From CAYILR01 sp964364175 (lineage in GTDB: Bacteria > Bdellovibrionota > UBA1018), in the NCBI GenBank assembly GCA_964364175.1, contig CAYILR010000055.1:1-21002 (forward strand): DNA of 21,002 bases, in the 5' to 3' direction. Within the stretch, counting starts at the first letter, position 1. The number at the start of each line of letters is the position of its first letter. The notes beneath the pieces are model-generated. The model made no database searches. It was given only the letters and a program-made list of their open reading frames with translations, and had not been told where the DNA came from. Below are positions 1 to 6,529 of this stretch, piece after piece. The translations under genes and the position numbers were made by a program.

Positions 1-2
1 AC

Positions 3-269
3 CCCTGGGTCAAAACCTGCAAAGGGGTGGGTCAACTCAGCTGCAATCGGCCAGCTGTCTACCGCGCCCTTGGGTTAGAACACCAGTATACAAAACAGTG
101 GTCTAAGTCTGATGCCAAGAGATCAATCAATACATTTCGTCGAAGACATGGTTATTATCCCAACTCCAAACAGTGGCAAAAATGTAGACCAAGCGGAACT
201 CCTTCTAGCAGGGCGGTTTTTCGGATTTTTGGTTCTTGGAAAAATGCTATTTCATTTTGTAAACGATAG
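3..269 (+). CDS. HNH / homing-endonuclease-associated repeat protein, 5' end outside window
   Basis: The frame is open to the left edge and ends at the TAG at 267-269, so the gene probably starts upstream. The first internal start codon is a GTG at 27, but the purine-rich stretch before it runs straight into the codon, leaving no spacing for a ribosome site. Residues about 34-79 (counted from the GTG) have the pattern of the homing-endonuclease-associated repeat: I-N-x-F-R-R-R-H-G-Y-Y-P, then a W, a PS-containing stretch, and V-F-R-I-F-G-S-W-K-N-A. That repeat is a short helical DNA-binding unit found beside HNH nucleases and in stand-alone proteins. The preceding NRPAVYRALG stretch could be the end of another copy. 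No HNH catalytic residues are visible here. It lies 12 bp before the next gene on the same strand and shares its AT-rich composition, so both may belong to one accessory unit. Confidence 0.6.
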   Translation, partial: PWVKTCKGVGQLSCNRPAVYRALGLEHQYTKQWSKSDAKRSINTFRRRHGYYPNSKQWQKCRPSGTPSSRAVFRIFGSWKNAISFCKR

Positions 270-281
270 GGCTGTTCAATC

Positions 282-1190
282 ATGATGAGAAATATTCAAT
301 TTGGATATCTTCCAAAAAAAATATCCTGTCAGTTTGAGATTGGAGAATTTTATCCGATTGAAAATTTTGACAAAAACATCACAAAAGTTAGTGAAATCTG
401 CAAATCGAAAGAAGGATTTTTATTTCCGCCAATTTGTAGAACTCACACAAAAACTATTCCAAATGAAGATTTGGTTCCCAAAGGGCCATCTTTTTCACCA
501 AATATTTTTCGATTTTTTCCGACTCACATCCTTGATTACGAGGATAGTGGGAGTGAGTTGGATGATTTTAAGTTGAATCCAGTTTTTTTTATACTTCAGG
601 TAATCGGGTATGTTTCCGGGTACAGGTTATTGCCTAGTGAATACTGGTTTGATCTCAGGATTCCCGATTTACCGACGATTAATCTTTTATCGTCAGATGG
701 AAGTTTAAGTCATGTCTTAAATGTAGGTATTTCGGAATGGAAAAAATGGGATCACAGCAAACGTATTGCTTTGGCCAACTTATTGTTCATTTTCAATCGT
801 AATCCTTGCTATCAGTGGGGTTTTGAGAAATTTGATTTCGAGTATAAGATCATTGATTCCTGTTACAAAATACTTAATTTAGATGGCAAAGGAGGACACG
901 GAGCCAGACTGGGTAATCTGTTGTCCCATCTTGAAATTAGAGAATCACTAGACAATGAAATGTGTAAAAAAATTGTATCCATGCGGAATGAATTGGTTCA
1001 TGAACTCAAGTGGGGGCAGGATTTGATAGCTGGAAGATCTGACAAAGACCTTTTTTGGATAACCTCAAGTCTACATAGATTAAATCATAGGATACTGGGG
1101 CGGATGATTGGTCTCTCGGGTGAGTACTTCAAATCCAATCCCAAGAGTATTTTTGCTTACGATTTTAATGTTATGAAGCCAGCCCCATAA
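282..1190 (+). CDS. Putative HEPN-domain protein (ApeA-like C-terminal region), possible RNase
   Basis: A 302-residue soluble protein that I do not recognise by name. The C-terminal third looks like a HEPN domain. It has helical segments with F-E-Y-K-I-I-D-S-C-Y-K around 186-196, an H-G-A-R-L-G-N-L stretch around 206-213, and then R-N-E-L-V-H at 235-240, followed by E-L-K-W. This R-N-x3-H spacing is the catalytic signature of HEPN ribonucleases. HEPN proteins commonly act as RNases in toxin-antitoxin, abortive-infection and CRISPR effectors. The N-terminal 180 residues show no motif I know. Composition is clearly richer in A and T than the adjoining pyrC, which suggests acquisition by transfer. 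It follows the HNH-repeat gene by 12 bp, and pyrC starts 22 bp after its stop. Two adjacent ATG codons (282 and 285) could start it and neither has a strong ribosome site. The RNase role is inference; the gene itself is well supported. Confidence 0.75.
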   Translation: MMRNIQFGYLPKKISCQFEIGEFYPIENFDKNITKVSEICKSKEGFLFPPICRTHTKTIPNEDLVPKGPSFSPNIFRFFPTHILDYEDSGSELDDFKLNPVFFILQVIGYVSGYRLLPSEYWFDLRIPDLPTINLLSSDGSLSHVLNVGISEWKKWDHSKRIALANLLFIFNRNPCYQWGFEKFDFEYKIIDSCYKILNLDGKGGHGARLGNLLSHLEIRESLDNEMCKKIVSMRNELVHELKWGQDLIAGRSDKDLFWITSSLHRLNHRILGRMIGLSGEYFKSNPKSIFAYDFNVMKPAP

Positions 1191-1212
1191 ATCCACTGAC
1201 TGTTTTTCAATA

Positions 1213-2262
1213 TTGAGATATCAAGAACCGGTGAATGAACTGATTCTGCGGGCCCCCGACGACTGGCATGTTCACCTCCGAGATGGGGAGGTCATGCGTG
1301 CAGTGCTGCCCTATACAGCCAGGCAGTTTCGCCGTGCAATGGTGATGCCCAACCTCAAGCCGCCGATCACGACGGTGGAGCTGGCGCGCGGGTATCGGGA
1401 TTTGATTCTGGCTGCGATTCCGCAGGGTGTGCAATTTGAACCGTTGATGACTCTGTATCTGACGGATGCTTTGACGGCGCAGGAGTTGGAATTTGCCGCG
1501 ACGGTGGGGTGGATCAAGGCGGTGAAGCTTTATCCGGCTGGGGCGACGACGCATTCGCAGGCGGGTATCAGGGACCTGGATCGGATTGAGCCGCTTTTGG
1601 GAGCGTTGGAGCAATCGGGGTTGGCGCTGCTGGTTCATGCAGAGGTGACGGATCCGGATGTGGATGTTTTTGATCGTGAGAAGGTGTTCATCGATCGCTA
1701 TCTATCGAAATGGTGTAAAAAATTTAAATCTCTGCGGATTGTTCTCGAGCATGTGACGACGGCCGAGGGTGTGGATTTTGTTTTGTCCCATAAGAACGGA
1801 GTCGCAGCGACGGTGACGCCGCATCACCTGATGTGGAATCGCAATGCGATGTTTGAGGGCGGTTTGCGGCCGCATGCTTATTGCCTGCCGGTGCTGAAGC
1901 GAGAGGAGCATCGGTTGAAGTTGCGCAAAGTCGTGGCGAGCGGGGATCCGAGGTTTTTCTTGGGGACGGATAGTGCTCCTCATTCACGTCGGTTAAAGGA
2001 AGCGTCGTGCGGATGTGCTGGAGTTTTCAACGCTCATGCTGCTCTGGAAATTTATGCGCAGGTTTTTGAGGAGATGGGTTGCTTGGAACGGCTCGAGGCA
2101 TTTGCGAGCGAATTTGGGCCGGATTTTTATGGATTGCCGCTGAATGAGGGCAAGGTTCGGTTGGTGCGCCAGGAATGGCAGGTCGCGGATGAGTTGGATT
2201 TCCCCCAAGGCTCTATCGTGCCCATGCTTGCGGGGCAGAGATTGAACTGGAAATTAAGTTGA
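1213..2262 (+). CDS. pyrC: Dihydroorotase, PyrC type
   Basis: Catalyses reversible ring closure of N-carbamoyl-L-aspartate to L-dihydroorotate, the third step of de novo pyrimidine synthesis, in the cytoplasm. The 349-residue protein aligns along its length with the short E. coli-type PyrC. It carries the zinc-binding H-V-H at 19-21 inside the W-H-V-H-L-R-D-G signature, the carboxylated lysine candidate K105 in V-K-L-Y-P, metal ligands H142 (V-H-A-E) and H180 (E-H-V-T), and catalytic D253 in G-T-D-S-A-P-H. The substrate region around 265-272 (S-C-G-C-A-G-V-F) is also present. The start is uncertain: TTG at 1213 gives the longest frame, but GTG at 1231 gives M-N-E-L-I-L-R-A-P-D-D-W, the usual family length. 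Neither has a strong ribosome site. It stands alone rather than in a pyrimidine operon, behind accessory genes, and converges on the helicase gene. Confidence 0.95.
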   Translation: MRYQEPVNELILRAPDDWHVHLRDGEVMRAVLPYTARQFRRAMVMPNLKPPITTVELARGYRDLILAAIPQGVQFEPLMTLYLTDALTAQELEFAATVGWIKAVKLYPAGATTHSQAGIRDLDRIEPLLGALEQSGLALLVHAEVTDPDVDVFDREKVFIDRYLSKWCKKFKSLRIVLEHVTTAEGVDFVLSHKNGVAATVTPHHLMWNRNAMFEGGLRPHAYCLPVLKREEHRLKLRKVVASGDPRFFLGTDSAPHSRRLKEASCGCAGVFNAHAALEIYAQVFEEMGCLERLEAFASEFGPDFYGLPLNEGKVRLVRQEWQVADELDFPQGSIVPMLAGQRLNWKLS

Positions 2263-2272
2263 TCTAGGCCTG

Positions 2273-2293
2273 AACTTCGCGTTTGGCGAAGTT
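2273..2293 (+). repeat. Hairpin repeat copy 1 (TCGYGTTYGRCGA family)
   Basis: A perfect 8-bp inverted repeat, aacttcgc / gcgaagtt, encloses the five-base loop gtttg. It lies just after the pyrC stop in the convergent gap before rhlE. No run of T follows on either strand, so a simple intrinsic terminator is not obvious. The central 13 bases recur at 2328-2342 and, with changes, at 6458-6472 and 6510-6524. Confidence 0.6.
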
Positions 2294-2325
2294 TGGCGCT
2301 TCGAAACACAATCTCGACCCCTCAG

Positions 2326-2344
2326 ATTTCGCGTTTGGCGAAGT
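2326..2344 (+). repeat. Hairpin repeat copy 2 (TCGYGTTYGRCGA family)
   Basis: Repeats the core of copy 1 exactly (ttcgcgtttggcgaag), 52 bp downstream in the same orientation. The stem is atttcgc / gcgaagt with one T-G wobble, and the loop is again gtttg. It ends a few bases before the rhlE stop codon, which is read on the other strand. The pair may slow or end transcription from both convergent genes, but that is inference. Confidence 0.55.
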
Positions 2345-2350
2345 TGGTGG

Positions 2351-3769
2351 TTATCGAGGGATAATCGGTGTGATCCGAGGTGCGATGAATTGCCCACGTG
2401 GCTGGTTATTGCCGCCGCCCTGATTCTGGCTAGGTTTTTGGTTGGATTGCTGTGGGCGCCGATCGCGGTCACGACGTTGTTGCTGGCCGCCACCGCCGCT
2501 GCCTTGAGCAGATTGACCTTGTCCATGAGGACGTCGATCGTCGCCGCGTTGATCTCGTCGCTGCTGATTGCGTTGCGCAGGCTTGGGTCGTCCGCGGGGA
2601 GGTCTTGCAGCGCTTGGACTTGGGCCGGCTTCGCGAGGAATTCCTGCGGGAGTCGGGATCACGGTGATTTTCATCCGGATCAGACGTTCGATGTCGGTGA
2701 GGAAAGATTTCTCGTCACCTGCACAAAGAGAATAGGCACTGCCTTCTGCTCCGGCGCGAGCCGTTCGTCCGATTCGGTGGACGTAACTTTCAGGAACGTT
2801 CGGAATGTCGTGGTTGAAAACGTGAGTAACCAGGTCAATGTCGATTCCGCGTGCAGCGATGTCAGTGGCGACGAGGATTCGGCAGGTTCCTTTTTTGATG
2901 CTGTCGAGAGCGCGTTCGCGAGCGCTTTGGGATTTGTTGCCGTGGATGGCGTCAGATCGAATTCCAGCTTGATTCAGCGAGTCCGAGACACGATTCGCAT
3001 CACGCTTGGTGCGAGTGAAAACCAGCCCTCGTGTGACTTGCATTTCGTTGATCAGTTGAATGAGCAAAGGAGTTTTTTGCTTTTTGTCGACGAAGTAAAC
3101 CGACTGCTTGATTTTCTCAGCGGTGGTTGCAACGGGCGTAACGGCGATCTGAACCGGGCGAGTGAGAATTTGCTCAGAAAGCTTTCGAATTTCAGGCGGC
3201 ATCGTTGCGGAGAAGAACAAAGTCTGACGAGCACGAGGAATTCCGGAAATCACGCGACGGACATCGTGAATAAAACCCATGTCCAACATACGATCGGCTT
3301 CGTCGAGAACGAAAATTTGCAGACCTTGGAAGCTGACTTGTCGCTGATTCATCAGGTCCAAAAGACGACCTGGGGTTGCGATCACGATGTCCATTCCGCT
3401 ACGCAAGTCGCGAACTTGGCCTTTCTGCCCAACACCGCCGAAAATCACAGTGTTTTTAAAACGGAGCTCACGGCCATAATTGGTAAAACTTTGGGAAATT
3501 TGGGATGCCAACTCACGAGTCGGGGTCAAAACTAGCACGCGAACTTCACGGGGATGAGGTACTCGGGGCGGCATTTCGGTCAAAAGTTGGAGAATCGGCA
3601 GCGCAAAAGCAGCTGTTTTTCCTGTACCCGTCTGTGCGCAGGCTAGAACGTCTTTGCGAGCCAAAACCAGAGGAATTGCTTGCTCTTGGATGGGGGTGGC
3701 GTTTTCGTAACCTTCTGCTTTCACTGCACGAAGGATGGGGTCGATCAAGTTGAGAGATTCAAATTTCAT
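2351..3769 (-). CDS. rhlE: DEAD-box ATP-dependent RNA helicase, RhlE family
   Basis: Unwinds RNA duplexes and remodels RNA-protein complexes using ATP; members of this family act in ribosome assembly, RNA decay and cold adaptation. All helicase motifs are visible in the 472-residue protein: Q motif around 25-28 (T-P-I-Q), motif I A-Q-T-G-T-G-K-T at 45-52, Ia P-T-R-E-L at 83-87, Ib T-P-G-R at 132-135, II D-E-A-D at 156-159, III S-A-T at 187-189, V A-T-D-I-A-A-R-G-I-D at 301-310 and VI H-R-I-G-R-T-A-R-A-G at 331-340. The order and the short core fit RhlE better than DeaD or SrmB. From about 380 the tail is low-complexity, rich in R, Q, G, P and N, probably disordered and RNA-binding. No clear ribosome site precedes the ATG. 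It lies 53 bp downstream of the RES toxin gene on the same strand. Confidence 0.95.
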   Translation of the reverse strand: MKFESLNLIDPILRAVKAEGYENATPIQEQAIPLVLARKDVLACAQTGTGKTAAFALPILQLLTEMPPRVPHPREVRVLVLTPTRELASQISQSFTNYGRELRFKNTVIFGGVGQKGQVRDLRSGMDIVIATPGRLLDLMNQRQVSFQGLQIFVLDEADRMLDMGFIHDVRRVISGIPRARQTLFFSATMPPEIRKLSEQILTRPVQIAVTPVATTAEKIKQSVYFVDKKQKTPLLIQLINEMQVTRGLVFTRTKRDANRVSDSLNQAGIRSDAIHGNKSQSARERALDSIKKGTCRILVATDIAARGIDIDLVTHVFNHDIPNVPESYVHRIGRTARAGAEGSAYSLCAGDEKSFLTDIERLIRMKITVIPTPAGIPREAGPSPSAARPPRGRPKPAQRNQQRRDQRGDDRRPHGQGQSAQGSGGGGQQQRRDRDRRPQQSNQKPSQNQGGGNNQPRGQFIAPRITPIIPR

Positions 3770-3822
3770 GGACGCACTGTAACATTTAATAAATTAGTTT
3801 ACTATACAAAAATAATCAGTTT

Positions 3823-4599
3823 TTATCTCCCTAATTGGGGAGACGGAAGTTTGCCATCGATCTCAAAGTCCGAAAGTTGAAAAATCGTTCGTTTTGCAGA
3901 CGGCGACTGAGGCCCAGCTGGCTTAAATTCCACTGTTTTTTCGCTGCTGGTGCAGAACCAGGAATTGGCCTCTTGTGGTTTATGGTTTTTAAAAGCAGAA
4001 ATCTTAATAATTGCGATATTTACTCCTGAGTTGGAGTATCTTGCAGGCTTAAAGCAAATCACCTCTGTGTTTTGGTCGCGAAGTTCAGAGCCTATCCGTT
4101 GTGAATGAGTATAAGAGTCGGGAGCTGTCAGTTCTTTTTCAAATTTTTTAAATGGCAGTCGTGTTAAATCGACAGAAGCTCGAGTTGAAACAGAAACGCA
4201 GAAGGTAGTGATATGAGTGTCGAAAACGCCAAAATCTGCTTTTGACCCCGATCTTAACAGAAATGTGTAATATGCTTTTTCGGCAAAGGCGGTTTCGATT
4301 TCCATCGATCCGTACCAGAGGCCTCGTCGATCTGGACTTCCGAATCGCGATCCATAGGGCAGTGGGGGGTAGCGAAAAGGGGTCCAGAGCAAATAATGAT
4401 AGCTTTTGCATTCATCATCGTAAGGTTTGCGTGGTTTTGCTTCATCGATGAGGTCTTCTAAAACCGCTTGTTCCTCATCGCTGTCTACGAGTTTGCGTGT
4501 GGCTATGATGTGTTGTGCCTCAACGACTCTGTAGGGGTTTCCGTCAAACGACGAAAACTTAAACTTTTGCGCGCATTGCGTCCAAATATCCGGCGACAT
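3823..4599 (-). CDS. RES-domain toxin, NAD+ phosphorylase family
   Basis: RES toxins of type II toxin-antitoxin pairs break down cellular NAD+, halting growth. This 258-residue protein has the long-form N-terminus seen with Xre partners (Y-R-V-V-E-A-Q-H, then T-R-K-L-V-D-S-D-E-E-Q-A). The core S-R-F-G-S-P-D-R-R-G-L-W-Y-G-S places R85, Y96 and E107 (T-A-F-A-E) at the spacing known for the catalytic Arg, Tyr and Glu. The later conserved block reads F-K-P-A-R-Y-S-N-S-G-V-N-I-A (183-196). By my alignment the usual serine of the P/R-S-x-R motif is proline (P185), so activity may be altered. The ATG has a good ribosome site (AAGGA, 7-base spacer) inside the end of the antitoxin gene. The reading frames overlap by 41 bp, implying translational coupling to the antitoxin. 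Confidence 0.88.
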   Translation of the reverse strand: MSPDIWTQCAQKFKFSSFDGNPYRVVEAQHIIATRKLVDSDEEQAVLEDLIDEAKPRKPYDDECKSYHYLLWTPFRYPPLPYGSRFGSPDRRGLWYGSMEIETAFAEKAYYTFLLRSGSKADFGVFDTHITTFCVSVSTRASVDLTRLPFKKFEKELTAPDSYTHSQRIGSELRDQNTEVICFKPARYSNSGVNIAIIKISAFKNHKPQEANSWFCTSSEKTVEFKPAGPQSPSAKRTIFQLSDFEIDGKLPSPQLGR

Positions 4600-4942
4600 G
4601 AATGAGTCCTTGAATTTTTTTGGTGAGCTGAAGTGGGATACCTCCCAGATGATGATTGGAGGCTTTCAGCCATTTTGAACAGAGATCGGGTTTTCCACCG
4701 AATAAACTATCTAGGCTCCTGTAGATACGGACAAGTTGCGCAGCGGCCTCACTCTCTTTGCTGCGGAGAGAGAGGGTTGCTTGACCTTGGTACATTCGAG
4801 AAAGTGTGGCTTCGCTAATTCCAATGATCTCCGAAAGCTCTTGCCTAGAGAGTTCAAGGAGATCAGCTGTGCGGAGGGTTGCTCGGGTGAGAACTTGTTC
4901 TTTTTGCGTTTCTGGGGCGGATGCCAGCTTTACGTGCGACAT
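4559..4942 (-). CDS. Xre/MbcA/ParS-type antitoxin of the RES toxin
   Basis: Neutralises the RES toxin by direct binding and is expected to repress the shared promoter. The chosen ATG at 4942 gives 127 residues starting M-S-H-V-K-L and has an excellent ribosome site (GGAGG, 6-base spacer); longer in-frame starts at 4960 and 4969 lack one. Residues about 28-55 form an Xre-like helix-turn-helix (L-S-R-Q-E-L-S-E-I-I-G-I-S-E-A-T-L-S-R-M). Residues 68-127 match the DUF2384 toxin-binding domain: L-V-R-I-Y-R-S-L-D-S-L-F-G, then the W-L followed by L-G-G-I-P-L stretch, ending Y-L-D-A-M-R. Antitoxin before toxin, with overlapping frames, is the standard order for this system. The pair sits between lpd and rhlE on the same strand. 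Confidence 0.9.
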   Translation of the reverse strand: MSHVKLASAPETQKEQVLTRATLRTADLLELSRQELSEIIGISEATLSRMYQGQATLSLRSKESEAAAQLVRIYRSLDSLFGGKPDLCSKWLKASNHHLGGIPLQLTKKIQGLIHVAGYLDAMRAKV

Positions 4943-4965
4943 AGAGGGCCTCCATTTCATATGCA

Positions 4966-4994
4966 ACAATACAGTATTTTTTTTGCAAATGCAA
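4966..4994 (-). promoter_or_regulatory. Candidate toxin-antitoxin promoter with palindromic operator
   Basis: Reading leftwards, TTGCAT (4994-4989) and TATTGT (4971-4966) are separated by 17 bp, a weak sigma70-like pair upstream of the antitoxin ATG. The palindrome TTGCA-AA-TGCAA (4983-4994) overlaps the -35 element, and ATACAGTAT (4969-4977) overlaps the -10. Both are plausible sites for the Xre antitoxin. The hexamers match consensus poorly, so the promoter call is tentative. Confidence 0.4.
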
Positions 4995-5013
4995 TAGATT
5001 TTTTTTGAGCGAT

Positions 5014-6435
5014 TTATGAGTGAATCGCGCGTTTATCGACGTTCATAGCCGCTTCTTTCACCACTTCTGAAAGAGTCGGATGCGCGTGACAGGTGCGGGC
5101 GATGTCCTCGGCGCTGCCGCCGAATTCCATCACAGAGACAGACTCAGCGATGAGTTCGCTGGCCCAGGGGCCGACGATGTGGACGCCCAGGAGCTTGTCG
5201 GTTTTGGCATCGGCTAGAACTTTCACGAAGCCCTCGGAGGCTTCCATGGCTTTGGCGCGGGCGTTGGGCATGAATTGGAAGCTTCCCACTTTGTAGGCAA
5301 TATTCTTGGTTTTGAGGTCTTCTTCGGTGGCACCGACGGAAGACAACTCGGGCCAGGTGTAGACGACACTTGGGATGGCGTCGTAGTTGACGTGGCCGGA
5401 TTGGCCTGCGAGGTGTTCAGCAATTGCGATGCCTTCTTCCTCGGCTTTGTGCGCGAGCATGGGGCCTGAGATGATGTCGCCGGCTGCGTAGATGCCGGGA
5501 ACTGAGGTTTGCCAGTGCTTGTCGACGGGGATTTTGCCGGCTTTGTCGACGGCGATTCCGATTTTGTCCAAGCCCAAGCCTTCGCTGTATGCACGGCGAC
5601 CAGTGGCAACCAGAATTTTATCGCATTCGAGTGTAAATTTGGCTTTGGCGACCATGTCCTCGGCTTCGAGCAACATCTTGCCGCCTTGGGCTTTGGCGCC
5701 CAGGCATTTGCTGGAGAGTTTGAATTCCATGCCGAGTTTGACGAGGGATTTTTGCAGTTCTTTGGCGGCTTGCAAGTCGCAGCCGGGCAGGATGCGATCC
5801 AGGAATTCCACGACGGTGACTTTGGATCCTAGGCGGGCCCAGACTGAACCCATTTCTACTCCGATGACTCCGCCGCCGATGACGACGAGAGTGGCGGGGA
5901 CTTCGGTGAAGTCGAGGGCTTCGGTTGAGCTCACTACGTTTTTTCCGTCGAAAGGCAAGAAGGGTAGAGCCGAAGGGACGCTGCCGGTTGCGATGATGAC
6001 TTTGGCAGAAGAGAGCGTGCGAACTTTTCCGTCGTCGGCTTTGACGGCGATGATTTTTTTATCGCCCTGAATGGATTCGAATTGTCCCAAGCCCTGAACC
6101 CATTCAATTTTATTTTTTTTGAATAAAAACTGAATCCCATTGGTCAGTTGGCGAACGATGTCGTTCTTGCGTTTGACCATTTGGCCGACATCCATTTTGA
6201 CGTCGTTGCAGATGACGCCGTGCTTGGCGAATTTGTGTTTAACGTTGTGGTATTGCTCGCTGGATTCCAACAGTGCTTTTGAAGGAATGCAGCCGACATT
6301 GAGGCAAGTTCCACCTAGGGTTTTGCCTTTTTCGATGCAAGCCACCTTCATGCCCAGTTGCGAAGCCCGAATTGCCGCCACATACCCAGCAACTCCAGCA
6401 CCAATGACAACCAAATCAAAATTTTCTGCTTCCAT
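5014..6435 (-). CDS. lpd: Dihydrolipoyl dehydrogenase (E3)
   Basis: FAD enzyme that re-oxidises dihydrolipoamide on E2 subunits and passes electrons to NAD+; as E3 it serves 2-oxoglutarate and often other 2-oxoacid dehydrogenase complexes. The 473-residue protein has the N-terminal FAD-binding G-A-G-V-A-G at 12-17, the redox disulfide C44/C49 in G-G-T-C-L-N-V-G-C-I-P-S-K, a second dinucleotide motif G-G-G-V-I-G-V-E, the A-A-G-D FAD motif and the catalytic H452-E457 pair in H-A-H-P-T-L-S-E. ATG at 6435 is preferred over an upstream in-frame TTG at 6441 because GGAAGAAGG lies at a proper distance from it. It is the last gene of the sucA-sucB-lpd operon, separated from sucB by about 90 bp carrying two hairpin repeats. 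Confidence 0.96.
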   Translation of the reverse strand: MEAENFDLVVIGAGVAGYVAAIRASQLGMKVACIEKGKTLGGTCLNVGCIPSKALLESSEQYHNVKHKFAKHGVICNDVKMDVGQMVKRKNDIVRQLTNGIQFLFKKNKIEWVQGLGQFESIQGDKKIIAVKADDGKVRTLSSAKVIIATGSVPSALPFLPFDGKNVVSSTEALDFTEVPATLVVIGGGVIGVEMGSVWARLGSKVTVVEFLDRILPGCDLQAAKELQKSLVKLGMEFKLSSKCLGAKAQGGKMLLEAEDMVAKAKFTLECDKILVATGRRAYSEGLGLDKIGIAVDKAGKIPVDKHWQTSVPGIYAAGDIISGPMLAHKAEEEGIAIAEHLAGQSGHVNYDAIPSVVYTWPELSSVGATEEDLKTKNIAYKVGSFQFMPNARAKAMEASEGFVKVLADAKTDKLLGVHIVGPWASELIAESVSVMEFGGSAEDIARTCHAHPTLSEVVKEAAMNVDKRAIHS

Positions 6436-6452
6436 TCCCAACCTTCTTCCTC

Positions 6453-6477
6453 AAAATGTCGTGTTCGGCGACATTTT
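6453..6477 (+). repeat. Hairpin repeat copy 3 (TCGYGTTYGRCGA family)
   Basis: Stem aaaatgtcgt / gcgacatttt (9 Watson-Crick pairs plus one T-G) with loop gttcg. It lies in the sucB-lpd gap, directly upstream of the lpd ribosome site as read on the minus strand. The stem flanks differ from copies 1 and 2 yet still pair, while the core is kept. Confidence 0.6.
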
Positions 6478-6504
6478 TGACTTGATGACCACCTCACGGA
6501 GGCA

Positions 6505-6529
6505 AAAATGTCGCGTTTGACGACATTTT
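6505..6529 (+). repeat. Hairpin repeat copy 4 (TCGYGTTYGRCGA family)
   Basis: Stem aaaatgtcg / cgacatttt with an inner C-A mismatch and loop gtttg, 52 bp from copy 3 and near-identical to it. It overlaps the last two bases of the sucB stop codon. On the minus strand the stem ends in five T, so it could act as a partial terminator or an mRNA end-stabiliser between sucB and lpd. Confidence 0.6.

Noticed and set aside
2390..3535. A 381-codon open frame on the plus strand opposite rhlE
   Set aside because: It lies entirely antisense to a helicase with all motifs, its translation is low-complexity and without any domain, and it has no ribosome site. It is a shadow of the helicase codon bias.
5001..5035. 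Hairpin gcgatt / aatcgc beside a run of eight T, considered as the lpd terminator
   Set aside because: In the lpd transcript the run reads as A, not U, and on the other strand the T run precedes the hairpin. It does not form an intrinsic terminator in either direction.
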